A stretch of 64,000 bases of DNA from Aggregatibacter segnis (GCF_003130075.1 NZ_NRCW01000001.1:346666-410665), one strand, 5' to 3'. Positions 9,507-17,415 are shown, counted from the stretch's first letter. Program-made: numbers and translations. Notes: generated from the letters alone by a model not told the origin.

Positions 9507-10160
9507 ATGACCGCACTTTCAACTGAAACCCAAGGGGAAAATCAGGACACGCGCCTGATTCCCCTTTCCGCCCTGCAACACTACGCCTTCTGCCCGCGTC
9601 AATGTGGGTTGATTCACAACGAGCAGGCGTGGGCGGAGAATTATTTGACTGCGCAAGGCAAGGCGTTGCATGAGCGGGTGGATTCGGGGGAGCCGGAAAC
9701 GCGCAAGGGCTTGCGCTTTGAGCGAACGGTGCATGTGTCGGCGGAGAAACTGGGCATCAGCGGCGTGTTGGATTTGGTGGAAGTGGAAACGAAAACAGGC
9801 CGTCTGAAACCCGTGGAATACAAACGCGGCAAGCCAAAACCCGACCCGATGGACGAAATCCAGCTTTGCGCCCAAGGTTTGTGCTTGGAAGAAATGACGG
9901 GGCAAACCGTCTCTGAGGGCGCGCTGTGGTATATGCAAACCCGCCACCGTGTTCCCGTCGTGTTTTCAGACGACCTGCTCGCCCAGACACTCGCCACCAT
10001 CACCGCCGTGCGCGACCTTCTAAACAGCGGACAAACCCCGCAGCCCAACTACGGCAAACGCTGCAAAGCTTGCTCGCTGGTGGAGGTTTGCCAGCCGGAG
10101 TTGCTGGGGAAACGGGATAGAAGTGTGGGGTATGTGATGGGATTATTTTTAAATGTCTAA
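9507..10160 (+). CDS. cas4: Cas4 RecB-like exonuclease, spacer adaptation
   Basis: Cas4 works with Cas1-Cas2 to trim prespacers and select PAM-containing ends. It has a PD-(D/E)xK nuclease core and a 4Fe-4S cluster. The 217-aa product has cluster cysteines C29 (HYAFCPRQC), C186, C189 and C195 (CKACSLVEVC) and the nuclease segments GVLDLVEVE and VEYKRGK. The start codon abuts a Pasteurellaceae uptake signal (ACCGCACTT at 9510-9518), while AGGCCGTCTGAA (9797-9808) and TTCAGACGACCT (9965-9976) are exact neisserial uptake 12-mers. The last five codons (LFLNV) already lie in AT-rich DNA, so the natural C-terminus may have been replaced when the next gene was inserted. Confidence 0.93.
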   Translation: MTALSTETQGENQDTRLIPLSALQHYAFCPRQCGLIHNEQAWAENYLTAQGKALHERVDSGEPETRKGLRFERTVHVSAEKLGISGVLDLVEVETKTGRLKPVEYKRGKPKPDPMDEIQLCAQGLCLEEMTGQTVSEGALWYMQTRHRVPVVFSDDLLAQTLATITAVRDLLNSGQTPQPNYGKRCKACSLVEVCQPELLGKRDRSVGYVMGLFLNV

Positions 10161-10184
10161 CATTGTATGGTTTGTGGAAATAAT

Positions 10185-10316
10185 ATGAATAATTTAAGTG
10201 AATATGCTTGATGTTTTACTGTTGAAGACTGGTTAATAATTCATTCAAAAGATGTTAATTCAAATGATGAGATTAATGAAGAAAATAAAAGAGCAATTAG
10301 TAATTGCCATATTTAT
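10185..10316 (+). other. In-frame upstream extension of the GIY-YIG gene, broken by TGA
   Basis: An ATG at 10185, with GGAAATA before it, is in frame with the gene at 10317. It reads eight codons (MNNLSEYA), then TGA at 10209-10211, then 35 open codons (CFTVEDWLIIHSKD and on) straight into the downstream protein. The open stretch after the stop reads like normal protein. This is either a nonsense-mutated N-terminus or a recoded UGA. No selenocysteine-type insertion element was identified. Confidence 0.5.
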
Positions 10317-11183
10317 ATGATAAATACTAGACCTCAAATTTATTTTGTTGAGAATTCTATTTCATATAATGAAGAAAAAATGATCTTACAAGGAAAAATT
10401 AGAGTCTCTTATCCAAATGGAAAAAGCAAGGAGTCAGCATTTTTACGAGATTTCATGTTTGTGGAAGACGCTGTGAGAATTAAATGTTTATATCCATATA
10501 AAGAAATAACTATTTATGATTGTAATGATAAGATTATTAGATATATCCCAGTTTATTCTTTATTACAAGAAATAGATGACTCGGAGTTGATAAATAGTTT
10601 ATCAAATTTAAAGATAGAATACATTGGTCAGTCTTATGGTAATGGAAATAGAAATGCCTTGGAACGTTTGAAAAACCATTCTACTTTTCAAAAAATTCTG
10701 ACCAAATTACAGTATGAGCGTCCAGACTTAGAAGTTTTTATTTCTATGATGAGTTTTCAGGCTCCTATATTATTAACTAATATAGATGGGCGTAAGAATA
10801 TCAAGTTTAATAAAGAGAAAGAAAATAAAAGATTAAGAGATATTATAAAGAAACCTCTAAAGCCTAAAGAATCAATCAATCTTATTGAAGCAGGCTTGAT
10901 TAGATATTTTAAACCGGACTTCAATGAAAAATTAAAGGATAGTTTTCCATCAGTTAAGCAGAAAATGCTATCCAATTTATCTAACTTAGAAATATCTGGA
11001 CTAATAATTAAAATTCCTGATTCTGAATTAGGTTTCAGATTATATACAAATTTTGTTCCCCCACATTTTATGCATTCTGCTAAATATGATCTAAGTACAG
11101 ATAATGAAAGATGTGGTTTTTTTAATGGTTCTCTAAATCTATGCAACCCAAAAGAATTAATTAGAATGAAAGACAATAAGTAA
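10317..11183 (+). CDS. GIY-YIG superfamily nuclease-like protein inside the cas operon
   Basis: This 288-aa protein is not a recognised Cas protein. It contains EYIGQSYGNGNRNALERLKN with YIG at 102-104, R117 and H121, and later INLIEAGLIRYFKPDFNEKL with a candidate catalytic Glu at 191 and Asn at 203. The order Tyr-Ile-Gly, Arg, His, Glu, Asn matches the GIY-YIG nuclease fold; the first GIY strand is not obvious (perhaps IPVY near 77-80). It lies between cas4 and cas1 on the same strand, 23 bp ahead of cas1. G+C is 12 of 60 at 10801-10860 against 42 of 60 in cas1 at 11641-11700, so it is a recent insertion. ATG 10317 may be internal, because the frame extends upstream past a TGA. Function is unknown; a nuclease acting on DNA or on foreign elements is the main inference. 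Confidence 0.6.
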   Translation: MINTRPQIYFVENSISYNEEKMILQGKIRVSYPNGKSKESAFLRDFMFVEDAVRIKCLYPYKEITIYDCNDKIIRYIPVYSLLQEIDDSELINSLSNLKIEYIGQSYGNGNRNALERLKNHSTFQKILTKLQYERPDLEVFISMMSFQAPILLTNIDGRKNIKFNKEKENKRLRDIIKKPLKPKESINLIEAGLIRYFKPDFNEKLKDSFPSVKQKMLSNLSNLEISGLIIKIPDSELGFRLYTNFVPPHFMHSAKYDLSTDNERCGFFNGSLNLCNPKELIRMKDNK

Positions 11184-11206
11184 AATATTATGTAATAGGA
11201 ATATCA

Positions 11207-12220
11207 GTGAAAAAACTACAAAATACGCTCTACATCACCACCCAAGGCAGCTATCTGCATAAGGAGCGGGAGACACTGGTGGTGGAGCAGGAGCGTAAGA
11301 AGGTGGCGCAGTTGCCGGTGCATTCCATCGGGCATATTTTCTGTTTTGGGAATGTGCTGGTGTCGCCGTTTTTGCTGGGGTTTTGCGGTGAAAATAATGT
11401 GAATTTGGCATTTTTTACTGAAAACGGGCGTTTCCTAGGGCGGCTTCAGGGACGGCAGAGTGGCAATGTGCTGTTGCGTCGGGCGCAGTATCGGGTGTCG
11501 GAGCAAAATCCCGTGCCGATTGCGCGCAATATCATCGCGGCGAAGATTCAGGCGAGTAAGCGGGTGCTTCAGCGGCAGATTCGCAATTATGGCGAGAATG
11601 GGGCGATTCAAAGTGCGGTCGATTCTTTGAATATTTCTCTGCGGCAGTTGAAGGGGGCGTCGGAGCTGGACGTGGTGCGCGGTATTGAGGGCGATGCGGC
11701 GGCGCGTTATTTCGGCGTGTTCGGGCAGCTTTTGAGCGAAAAAAGCGGCTTTACTTTTGATGGGCGTAACCGCCGTCCGCCCAGAGACGGGGTGAATGCG
11801 CTGTTATCGTTTGTGTACAGCATTTTGGGCAAGGACATCAGCGGCGCGCTGCAAGGCGTGGGACTGGACCCTCAGGTGGGCTTTCTGCACGCCGACCGTC
11901 CGGGACGCGACAGTTTGGCGCAGGATATTTTGGAAGAATTCCGCGCGTGGTGGGCGGACAGGTTGGTGCTTTCCTTGATTAACCGAGGGCAAATCAAACC
12001 GCAGGATTTTGTTGCCGAGGCAAGCGGCGCGGTAAGCTTAAAAGCCGATGCGCGTAAGTTGTTGCTCCAAGCCTTGCAGGCGAAAAAGCAGGAGAAAATT
12101 GTTCATCCGTTTTTAGGCGAGGAAGTGGAAATCGGGCTGCTGCCGTATATTCAGGCAATGCTGTTGGCGCGCCATTTGCGCGGAGATTTGGCGGAATATC
12201 CGCCGTTTTTGATGAGATAA
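11207..12220 (+). CDS. cas1: Cas1 integrase (type I-C)
   Basis: Cas1 with Cas2 inserts new spacers at the leader end of the array. The 337-aa protein has the metal-binding set expected of Cas1: Glu in VVRGIEGDAAARYF, His in VGFLHADRPGRDS and Asp/Glu in LAQDILEEFRAWW. The start is GTG 11207, preceded by AGGA; no ATG fits as well. cas2 begins 3 bp after the stop. It is the most GC-rich gene of the locus (42 of 60 at 11641-11700). A Pasteurellaceae uptake signal lies at 11611-11619. Confidence 0.95.
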   Translation: MKKLQNTLYITTQGSYLHKERETLVVEQERKKVAQLPVHSIGHIFCFGNVLVSPFLLGFCGENNVNLAFFTENGRFLGRLQGRQSGNVLLRRAQYRVSEQNPVPIARNIIAAKIQASKRVLQRQIRNYGENGAIQSAVDSLNISLRQLKGASELDVVRGIEGDAAARYFGVFGQLLSEKSGFTFDGRNRRPPRDGVNALLSFVYSILGKDISGALQGVGLDPQVGFLHADRPGRDSLAQDILEEFRAWWADRLVLSLINRGQIKPQDFVAEASGAVSLKADARKLLLQALQAKKQEKIVHPFLGEEVEIGLLPYIQAMLLARHLRGDLAEYPPFLMR

Positions 12221-12223
12221 GCT

Positions 12224-12517
12224 ATGTTAATGCTGATTACTTATGATATTTCTTTTGACGATCCAAACGGGCAAGCACGATTGCGCCGCATAGCAAAACA
12301 TTGCTTAGATTACGGCGTGCGGGCGCAATATTCGGTATTTGAATGCGATGTCACGCCTGACCAATTGGTTATGTTGAAAAACAAACTGTTGGAAACCTAC
12401 GACCCTACATGTGACAGCCTACGCTTTTATCATTTAGGCAGTAAATGGCGTAATAAAGTGGAACATCATGGGGCAAAACCGGCAGTGGATGTATTTAAAG
12501 ACGTGCTTGTCATTTAG
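12224..12517 (+). CDS. cas2: Cas2 (adaptation complex)
   Basis: Cas2 dimerises between two Cas1 dimers and holds the prespacer during integration. The 97-aa protein begins MLMLITYDISFDDPNGQARL, the usual ferredoxin-like first strand with the conserved Asp after the Tyr, and contains YGVRAQYSVFEC, which is standard for subtype I-C. It starts 3 bp after cas1. It is the last cas gene; the leader and array follow directly. Confidence 0.95.
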   Translation: MLMLITYDISFDDPNGQARLRRIAKHCLDYGVRAQYSVFECDVTPDQLVMLKNKLLETYDPTCDSLRFYHLGSKWRNKVEHHGAKPAVDVFKDVLVI

Positions 12518-12708
12518 CTCGCTAACCTGTTGTTCTCATTAAAACCCTGATGGGATAGCGATCTTTATTTTCTTTAACAATCTGGATAAGTTAATCTATT
12601 TGTATAACGGTGATGCGATCGTTATACTGACTAAACTCCTTATCATAAAATCAGTTAGCGAAATGCAGTGTTTAATCCGCTGATTTTTCTTGCTTTTTTA
12701 TGTAGGGA
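12518..12708 (+). promoter_or_regulatory. CRISPR leader
   Basis: This 191-bp AT-rich gap between cas2 and the first repeat is in the expected leader position, opposite the degenerate end of the array. It holds an 8-bp inverted repeat, GTATAACG (12602-12609) and CGTTATAC (12620-12627), with a 10-nt loop, and a wider pair TCGCTAAC (12519-12526) and GTTAGCGA (12654-12661). These are candidate sites for integration or transcription signals. No single clear -10/-35 pair stands out. Confidence 0.75.
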
Positions 12709-13667
12709 GCAGCCGCCTTCGGGCGGCTGTGTGTTGAAACTCAACTCGCTGGAGTAGTTAATGCCCTATCAAACGCAGCCGCCTTCGGGCGGCTGTGTGT
12801 TGAAACGTTTGAAATCCTTACATATTTTGCTTGCTCCGGCAGCAGCCGCCTTCGGGCGGCTGTGTGTTGAAACTACTGATCTGTCATTAGTTTGATTCTG
12901 GGCGATCGGCAGCCGCCTTCGGGCGGCTGTGTGTTGAAACAGTTAAAATCACATCATCATCAATCTGTGATGAAGCAGCCGCCTTCGGGCGGCTGTGTGT
13001 TGAAACAGCAATCGAGTCTTTTGAAATAACACTAATAGGAGCAGCCGCCTTCGGGCGGCTGTGTGTTGAAACGTCGATAAAAAAATCGAAGAAATCAAAA
13101 AAGCGGTGCAGCCGCCTTCGGGCGGCTGTGTGTTGAAACTACTGTTGCAAAATAAGCCACAAGCGCATTTTTAGCAGCCGCCTTCGGGCGGCTGTGTGTT
13201 GAAACTAAATAAGGCGGATTCTCTCCGCCTGTTCGCTTGTGCAGCCGCCTTCGGGCGGCTGTGTGTTGAAACTGCTCACCCGAAGAGATTGCTGCTCTCT
13301 TCTCCAGCAGCCGCCTTCGGGCGGCTGTGTGTTGAAACAACAAAGCACAACTCACTGACTAACAGTACATTGGCAGCCGCCTTCGGGCGGCTGTGTGTTG
13401 AAACTAGTCAAAACGTATTGCAATGTACCATTTCTATAGCAGCCGCCTTCGGGCGGCTGTGTGTTGAAACCTGATTTTTAGTATTACAAACACAGAGAAA
13501 TCGAGCAGCCGCCTTCGGGCGGCTGTGTGTTGAAACTAGATACTCTAATGATTAGAATAAATACTGTAAGCAGCCACCTTCGGGTGGCTGTGTGTTGAAA
13601 CAGAAAGTGAACATACAAAAAACAATATTAAAAACGCAGCCGCCTTCGGGCGACTGTGTGTCGATAT
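12709..13667 (+). CRISPR. Type I-C CRISPR array, 15 repeats and 14 spacers
   Basis: The 32-bp repeat begins GCAGCCGCC, has a TTCG-type loop closed by a long GC stem, and ends TGTGTTGAAAC, which would be the 11-nt crRNA 5' handle after Cas5 cleavage. Repeats start at 12709, 12775, 12842, 12909, 12975, 13041, 13108, 13174, 13241, 13307, 13373, 13439, 13505, 13570 and 13636. Spacers are 33-35 nt. Repeats 1-13 are identical. Repeat 14 has two compensating stem changes (CCACC with GGTGG). Repeat 15 is degenerate, marking the leader-distal end. The order cas2-leader-array gives transcription on the plus strand. Spacer targets cannot be identified here. Confidence 0.98.
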
Positions 13668-13714
13668 ATTACAATCCCCTTGCCCTTCCCCTACAAAATA
13701 GATAGACTGAACTC

Positions 13715-13792
13715 CGTTATTAGTCGGGGTGCTTTGTGCTGAGATCATACCCGTGAACCTGATACAGTTAATACTGACGTAGGAAACTAACG
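13715..13792 (+). promoter_or_regulatory. TPP riboswitch (THI element)
   Basis: The conserved core is clear: GGGGTGC, then GCTGAGA, then ACCCGTGAACCTGAT, then TAATACTGACGTAGGAAA. The closing helix P1 forms from CGTTAttAGT (13715 on) and ACTAACG (13786-13792). Thiamin pyrophosphate binding is known to switch off expression of the genes behind such elements, here thiD-thiB-thiP-thiQ. It starts only 47 bp after the last CRISPR repeat. Confidence 0.95.
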
Positions 13793-13875
13793 AGAAAATC
13801 ATACTTCCTTTCTTTTTCTCCACTTCTCTTCATTCGTCATTATTGCTGATTATCTTTTTTCATTAAAAAGGAACA

Positions 13876-13935
13876 ATGATGCAATATGGTTTTTGTCGTT
13901 CTGTGCCGGTAAATGGCGGAGGGCGTTATGAGTAA
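13876..13935 (+). CDS. Possible 19-aa leader peptide overlapping thiD
   Basis: An ATG-ATG start at 13876 with AAGGA 7-8 nt before it opens a 19-codon frame that ends in TAA overlapping the thiD start (TATGAGTAA). The arrangement suits translational coupling between the riboswitch-controlled ribosome-binding site and thiD. It could equally be a remnant of a lost upstream thi gene or a chance frame; the peptide matches nothing I know. Confidence 0.35.
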   Translation: MMQYGFCRSVPVNGGGRYE

Positions 13936-14737
13936 AGTCGCGCAAGCGTTGACCATTGCCGGTTCGGATAGCGGTGGTGGCGCCGGAATTCAGGCAGATT
14001 TAAAAACATTTCAAATGCGTGGTGTGTTTGGTACCTCGGTGATTACGGCTGTCACGGCGCAAAACACCTTAGGCGTCTTTGATATTCACACCATCCCCCT
14101 TCAAACCATTCAAAGCCAGCTGAAAGCGATTGCTGATGATTTCACGATTAGCGCCTTTAAAATCGGTATGTTAGGCACAGCAGAGATTATTGAATGTGTT
14201 GCTGAGGCATTAAATCAGTATCATTTTGGCACGTTGGTGTTAGATCCTGTCATGATCGCCAAAGGCGGTGCACCCTTGTTACAACAAAGAGCGGTCGATT
14301 CTTTGAATAAATTTTTATTGCCGTTGGCGGATGTGATTACGCCGAACTTGCCGGAAGCCAAGGCGCTGACAGGCGTGGAGGTCATTGACGATCAAACAGC
14401 GCAACAAGCGGCGCAAATTTTGCAGACGCGTGGTGTGAAAACCGTGGTAATTAAAGGCGGACACAGTGCTCATTCACAAAGTGCGGTATGCCGCGATTGG
14501 GTGTTTACCCCTGAAGGGCACTTTACATTAGAAAGCCTACGTTATGCGACAGCGCAAACGCATGGCACGGGTTGTACGTTCTCCGCCTGTATGACGGCAG
14601 AACTCGCCAAAGGCGCTTCTGTGGAACAGGCGATTAAAACCGCAAAAGACTACATTACGGCGGCAATCAGCCATCCGTTAAATATCGGCCATGGATATGG
14701 GCCGACCAATCATTGGGCTTATCAAGACAAAGCATAA
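13928..14737 (+). CDS. thiD: Hydroxymethylpyrimidine/phosphomethylpyrimidine kinase
   Basis: ThiD phosphorylates HMP twice to HMP-PP, the pyrimidine half of thiamin. The 269-aa ribokinase-fold protein has the N-terminal ALTIAGSDSGGGAGIQADLK signature and the C-terminal anion-hole motif GTGCTFSACMTAELAKG with the catalytic-type Thr-Gly-Cys. I place the start at ATG 13928 (MSKVAQALTIAG) because GGAGGG lies just before it; an in-frame ATG at 13913 would add five residues and has a poorer site. It is the first full gene behind the TPP riboswitch and is followed 21 bp later by thiB. No thiM or thiE is nearby, so HMP salvage together with uptake is the likely role. Confidence 0.93.
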   Translation: MSKVAQALTIAGSDSGGGAGIQADLKTFQMRGVFGTSVITAVTAQNTLGVFDIHTIPLQTIQSQLKAIADDFTISAFKIGMLGTAEIIECVAEALNQYHFGTLVLDPVMIAKGGAPLLQQRAVDSLNKFLLPLADVITPNLPEAKALTGVEVIDDQTAQQAAQILQTRGVKTVVIKGGHSAHSQSAVCRDWVFTPEGHFTLESLRYATAQTHGTGCTFSACMTAELAKGASVEQAIKTAKDYITAAISHPLNIGHGYGPTNHWAYQDKA

Positions 14738-14758
14738 TTCATACTGAGGAACAGACAC

Positions 14759-15763
14759 ATGAAAAAAACAACGTTAATTTTGACCGCACTTTCTTTATGC
14801 GCCGGCACCGCATTGGCGAATCATCATGAAGAAACCGTGAATATTTATACTTACGATTCTTTTACGTCCGATTGGGGTGCCGGCCCGAAAGTGAAGCAGG
14901 CATTTGAACAGCAATTTCCGTTTTGCAAGGTGAATTATATGCCGTTTGAAAGCGGTGGTACGTTGTTTAATCGTGTGCGTTTAGAAGGCCATAAAACCAA
15001 AGCAGATGTCCTGTTGGGCTTGGATAATTTTGTGTTGGATGAAGCGAAAAAAAGCCATCTATTTGATGCGAATAACGTGGATTTAAGCAAACTTTCTTTG
15101 CCAAGCCAATGGACGGATAACACGTTCTTACCTTACGATTTCGGCACTTACGCCTTTGTCTACGACAAAAATAAAGTGAAAAATCCGCCGAAAAGCCTGA
15201 AAGAATTGGTAGAGCGGGAAGATTTACGTGTGATCTATCAAGATCCTCGCACCAGCAGCGTAGGACGTGGTTTATTAGTGTGGATGAATACGGTTTATCC
15301 TGAAGACCAAGTGGCACAAGCTTGGCAACAACTTGCCAAACACACGGTTACTGTGGGCAAAGGCTGGTCGGACACTTACGGCGCATTCCTGAAAGGGGAA
15401 GCCGATGTGGTATTGAGTTACACCACTTCGCCGTTATATCACCAATTATTTGAAAATAAAGAGAATTATGCGGCAACCGCTTTTACTGAAGGGAATGTGG
15501 TGCAAGTGGAATTGGCGGCGCGAATCGCTGAACACAAAAATCAATGTGCTGATCATTTCATGAATTTTTTAGTGACGCCGGAAGCGCAAAAACACATTGT
15601 TACGGCAAACGTGATGTTCCCCGTAATCCAAGCGCCAGTAGAACCGCACTTTGATGCTTTAAAAGAAAAGGTGTTGCAACAACCTTTCTTAAATACATCC
15701 AATATTACTCCGGAAACGTTGCGTCGTTGGATTCATCAATGGCAAACCACATTAACTCAATAA
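14759..15763 (+). CDS. thiB: Thiamin ABC transporter, periplasmic binding protein
   Basis: ThiB (TbpA) captures thiamin, TMP and TPP in the periplasm and delivers them to ThiP-ThiQ. The 334-aa protein has a signal peptide (MKKTTLILTALSLCAGTALA) followed by HHEETVNIYTYDSF, the usual start of the mature protein. The segments FLPYDFGTYAFVYDK and LLVWMNTVYPED are typical of the family. An uptake signal (ACCGCACTT) is embedded in the signal-peptide codons. Its place between thiD and thiP behind the riboswitch supports the call. Confidence 0.95.
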   Translation: MKKTTLILTALSLCAGTALANHHEETVNIYTYDSFTSDWGAGPKVKQAFEQQFPFCKVNYMPFESGGTLFNRVRLEGHKTKADVLLGLDNFVLDEAKKSHLFDANNVDLSKLSLPSQWTDNTFLPYDFGTYAFVYDKNKVKNPPKSLKELVEREDLRVIYQDPRTSSVGRGLLVWMNTVYPEDQVAQAWQQLAKHTVTVGKGWSDTYGAFLKGEADVVLSYTTSPLYHQLFENKENYAATAFTEGNVVQVELAARIAEHKNQCADHFMNFLVTPEAQKHIVTANVMFPVIQAPVEPHFDALKEKVLQQPFLNTSNITPETLRRWIHQWQTTLTQ

Positions 15764-15771
15764 TCTGAACG

Positions 15772-17415
15772 GTGTTTTTGTTGTCTCGTTCCTTGTTTAC
15801 TCGTTTAGTGTTTTCCAATCCGCAATTCCGCCCACGTCATTATATGGGCGGAATTTGCGTCATTTTGCTCATTTCCCTGCTTTATGGCTTCGCCATGCGT
15901 GCCGTGTTGGCGCAGGGCACTGAATTTCAGTGGCAACAGTTCTTTGCCGATAGCTATTTGCATCACGTTATTGCTTTTAGTTTCGGGCAGGCGTTGCTTT
16001 CCGCATTGTTATCCCTGTTCTTCGGGGTGTTGTTAGCTCGCGCTTTTTATTATGTGGAATTTGTCGGCAAAGCCTTTTTGCTGAAAATCATGTCGCTGAC
16101 TTTTGTGTTGCCGGTGTTGGTGGCGATTTTCGGCTTAATCGGCATTTATGGCGCCTCCGGTTGGATCGCGCAGTTCTTCCATTTTTTAGACCGCACTTGG
16201 ACGGGCAGCATTTACGGCTTGTCGGGGATTTTAATCGCCCATCTTTTCTTTAATATTCCGCTGGCAACCAAATTGTTTTTACAAAGTTTGGAAAGCATTC
16301 CTTACGAACAGCACCAACTGGCAGCACAGCTGAATATTCGTGGTTGGCGTTTTGTGCGATTGGTGGAATGGTATGCACTGCGTCGGCAGATATTGCCGAC
16401 TTTCAGCTTGATTTTTATGCTTTGTTTTACCAGTTTTACGGTGGTGCTTACCTTAGGCGGAGGGCCACAATATACCACGCTGGAAACGGCAATTTATCAA
16501 GCGATTTTATTTGAATTTGATTTACCGAAAGCGGCGATATTTGCCTTGTTGCAGTTTGTGTTTTGCTTGCTGCTATTTATGTTTAGCAGCCTGTTCAATA
16601 CCACTTCACAAACCACCTTAAGCAGCCCGTATCGCTGGCTGGAGGCTCCGAAAAGTGCGGTCAAAATTTTCCATGTTTTTTTGCTCGGTGTTTTTGTGTG
16701 TTTTATGTTATCGCCGTTGTTAAATATTTTGTTTAGCGCGCTGACATCCGGAAAATGGCTGACAGCGTGGCAAAATCCACAGCTGTGGAAAGCCTTAACC
16801 TATTCTTTAACCATCGCGCCCGCGTCCGCCTTGCTGGCGTTGCTCATGGCGGTGGCGTTATTGTTATTATCCCGCCGTTTGCAATGGCTTTATTATGTGA
16901 AAACAGCACAGTTTATTCTCAATGCCGGCATGGTGATTTTGGCGATTCCCATTTTGGTGTTGGCGATGGGGTTATTTTTGTTGTTGCGTGACGTGGATTT
17001 TACCAATGCCTATTTATTTGCCATTGTCGTTGCGTGTAACGCCTTGAGTGCTATGCCTTTCGTACTGCGCATTTTGACTGAACCATTCAATAACAATATG
17101 TTGTATTACGAACGTTTGTGTAACTCCCTTGGGATTGTCGGCTGGCAACGTTTTCGTCTGATTGAATGGCATGCACTTCGTACACCGATAAACTATGCGC
17201 TTGCCTTGGCATTTGCGCTTTCCTTAGGAGATTTCACGGCGATTGCGTTGTTCGGCAACCAAGAATTCACCTCGTTGCCCCATTTGTTATATCAACAATT
17301 AGGCAGTTATCGTCACCAAGATGCCGCTGTCACTGCCGGTATTTTGCTGTTATTATGCGGCGCTATTTTCGCCTTAATTGAAAATCAAAAGGAACAACAT
17401 GATTCGCTTAGATAA
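15772..17415 (+). CDS. thiP: Thiamin ABC transporter, permease
   Basis: ThiP is the inner-membrane channel of the thiamin importer. At 547 aa it is a duplicated permease: two blocks of about six hydrophobic segments, each with an EAA-type loop that contacts the ATPase (near residues 190-205, [15 protein letters not shown], and near 445-460, [13 protein letters not shown]). The start is GTG 15772, 8 bp after thiB; the upstream site is weak, so coupling to thiB translation is likely. Its 3' end overlaps the thiQ start by 17 bp. Confidence 0.93.
   Translation: MFLLSRSLFTRLVFSNPQFRPRHYMGGICVILLISLLYGFAMRAVLAQGTEFQWQQFFADSYLHHVIAFSFGQALLSALLSLFFGVLLARAFYYVEFVGKAFLLKIMSLTFVLPVLVAIFGLIGIYGASGWIAQFFHFLDRTWTGSIYGLSGILIAHLFFNIPLATKLFLQSLESIPYEQHQLAAQLNIRGWRFVRLVEWYALRRQILPTFSLIFMLCFTSFTVVLTLGGGPQYTTLETAIYQAILFEFDLPKAAIFALLQFVFCLLLFMFSSLFNTTSQTTLSSPYRWLEAPKSAVKIFHVFLLGVFVCFMLSPLLNILFSALTSGKWLTAWQNPQLWKALTYSLTIAPASALLALLMAVALLLLSRRLQWLYYVKTAQFILNAGMVILAIPILVLAMGLFLLLRDVDFTNAYLFAIVVACNALSAMPFVLRILTEPFNNNMLYYERLCNSLGIVGWQRFRLIEWHALRTPINYALALAFALSLGDFTAIALFGNQEFTSLPHLLYQQLGSYRHQDAAVTAGILLLLCGAIFALIENQKEQHDSLR

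Noticed and set aside
12518..12708. tRNA or extra small gene in the CRISPR leader
   Set aside because: No cloverleaf and no open frame with a start site; the position fits a leader.
13095..13823. Open frames of 86-92 codons across the CRISPR array on both strands
   Set aside because: Their repeated residues (AAAFGRLCVET and the reverse) are only the translated CRISPR repeat.
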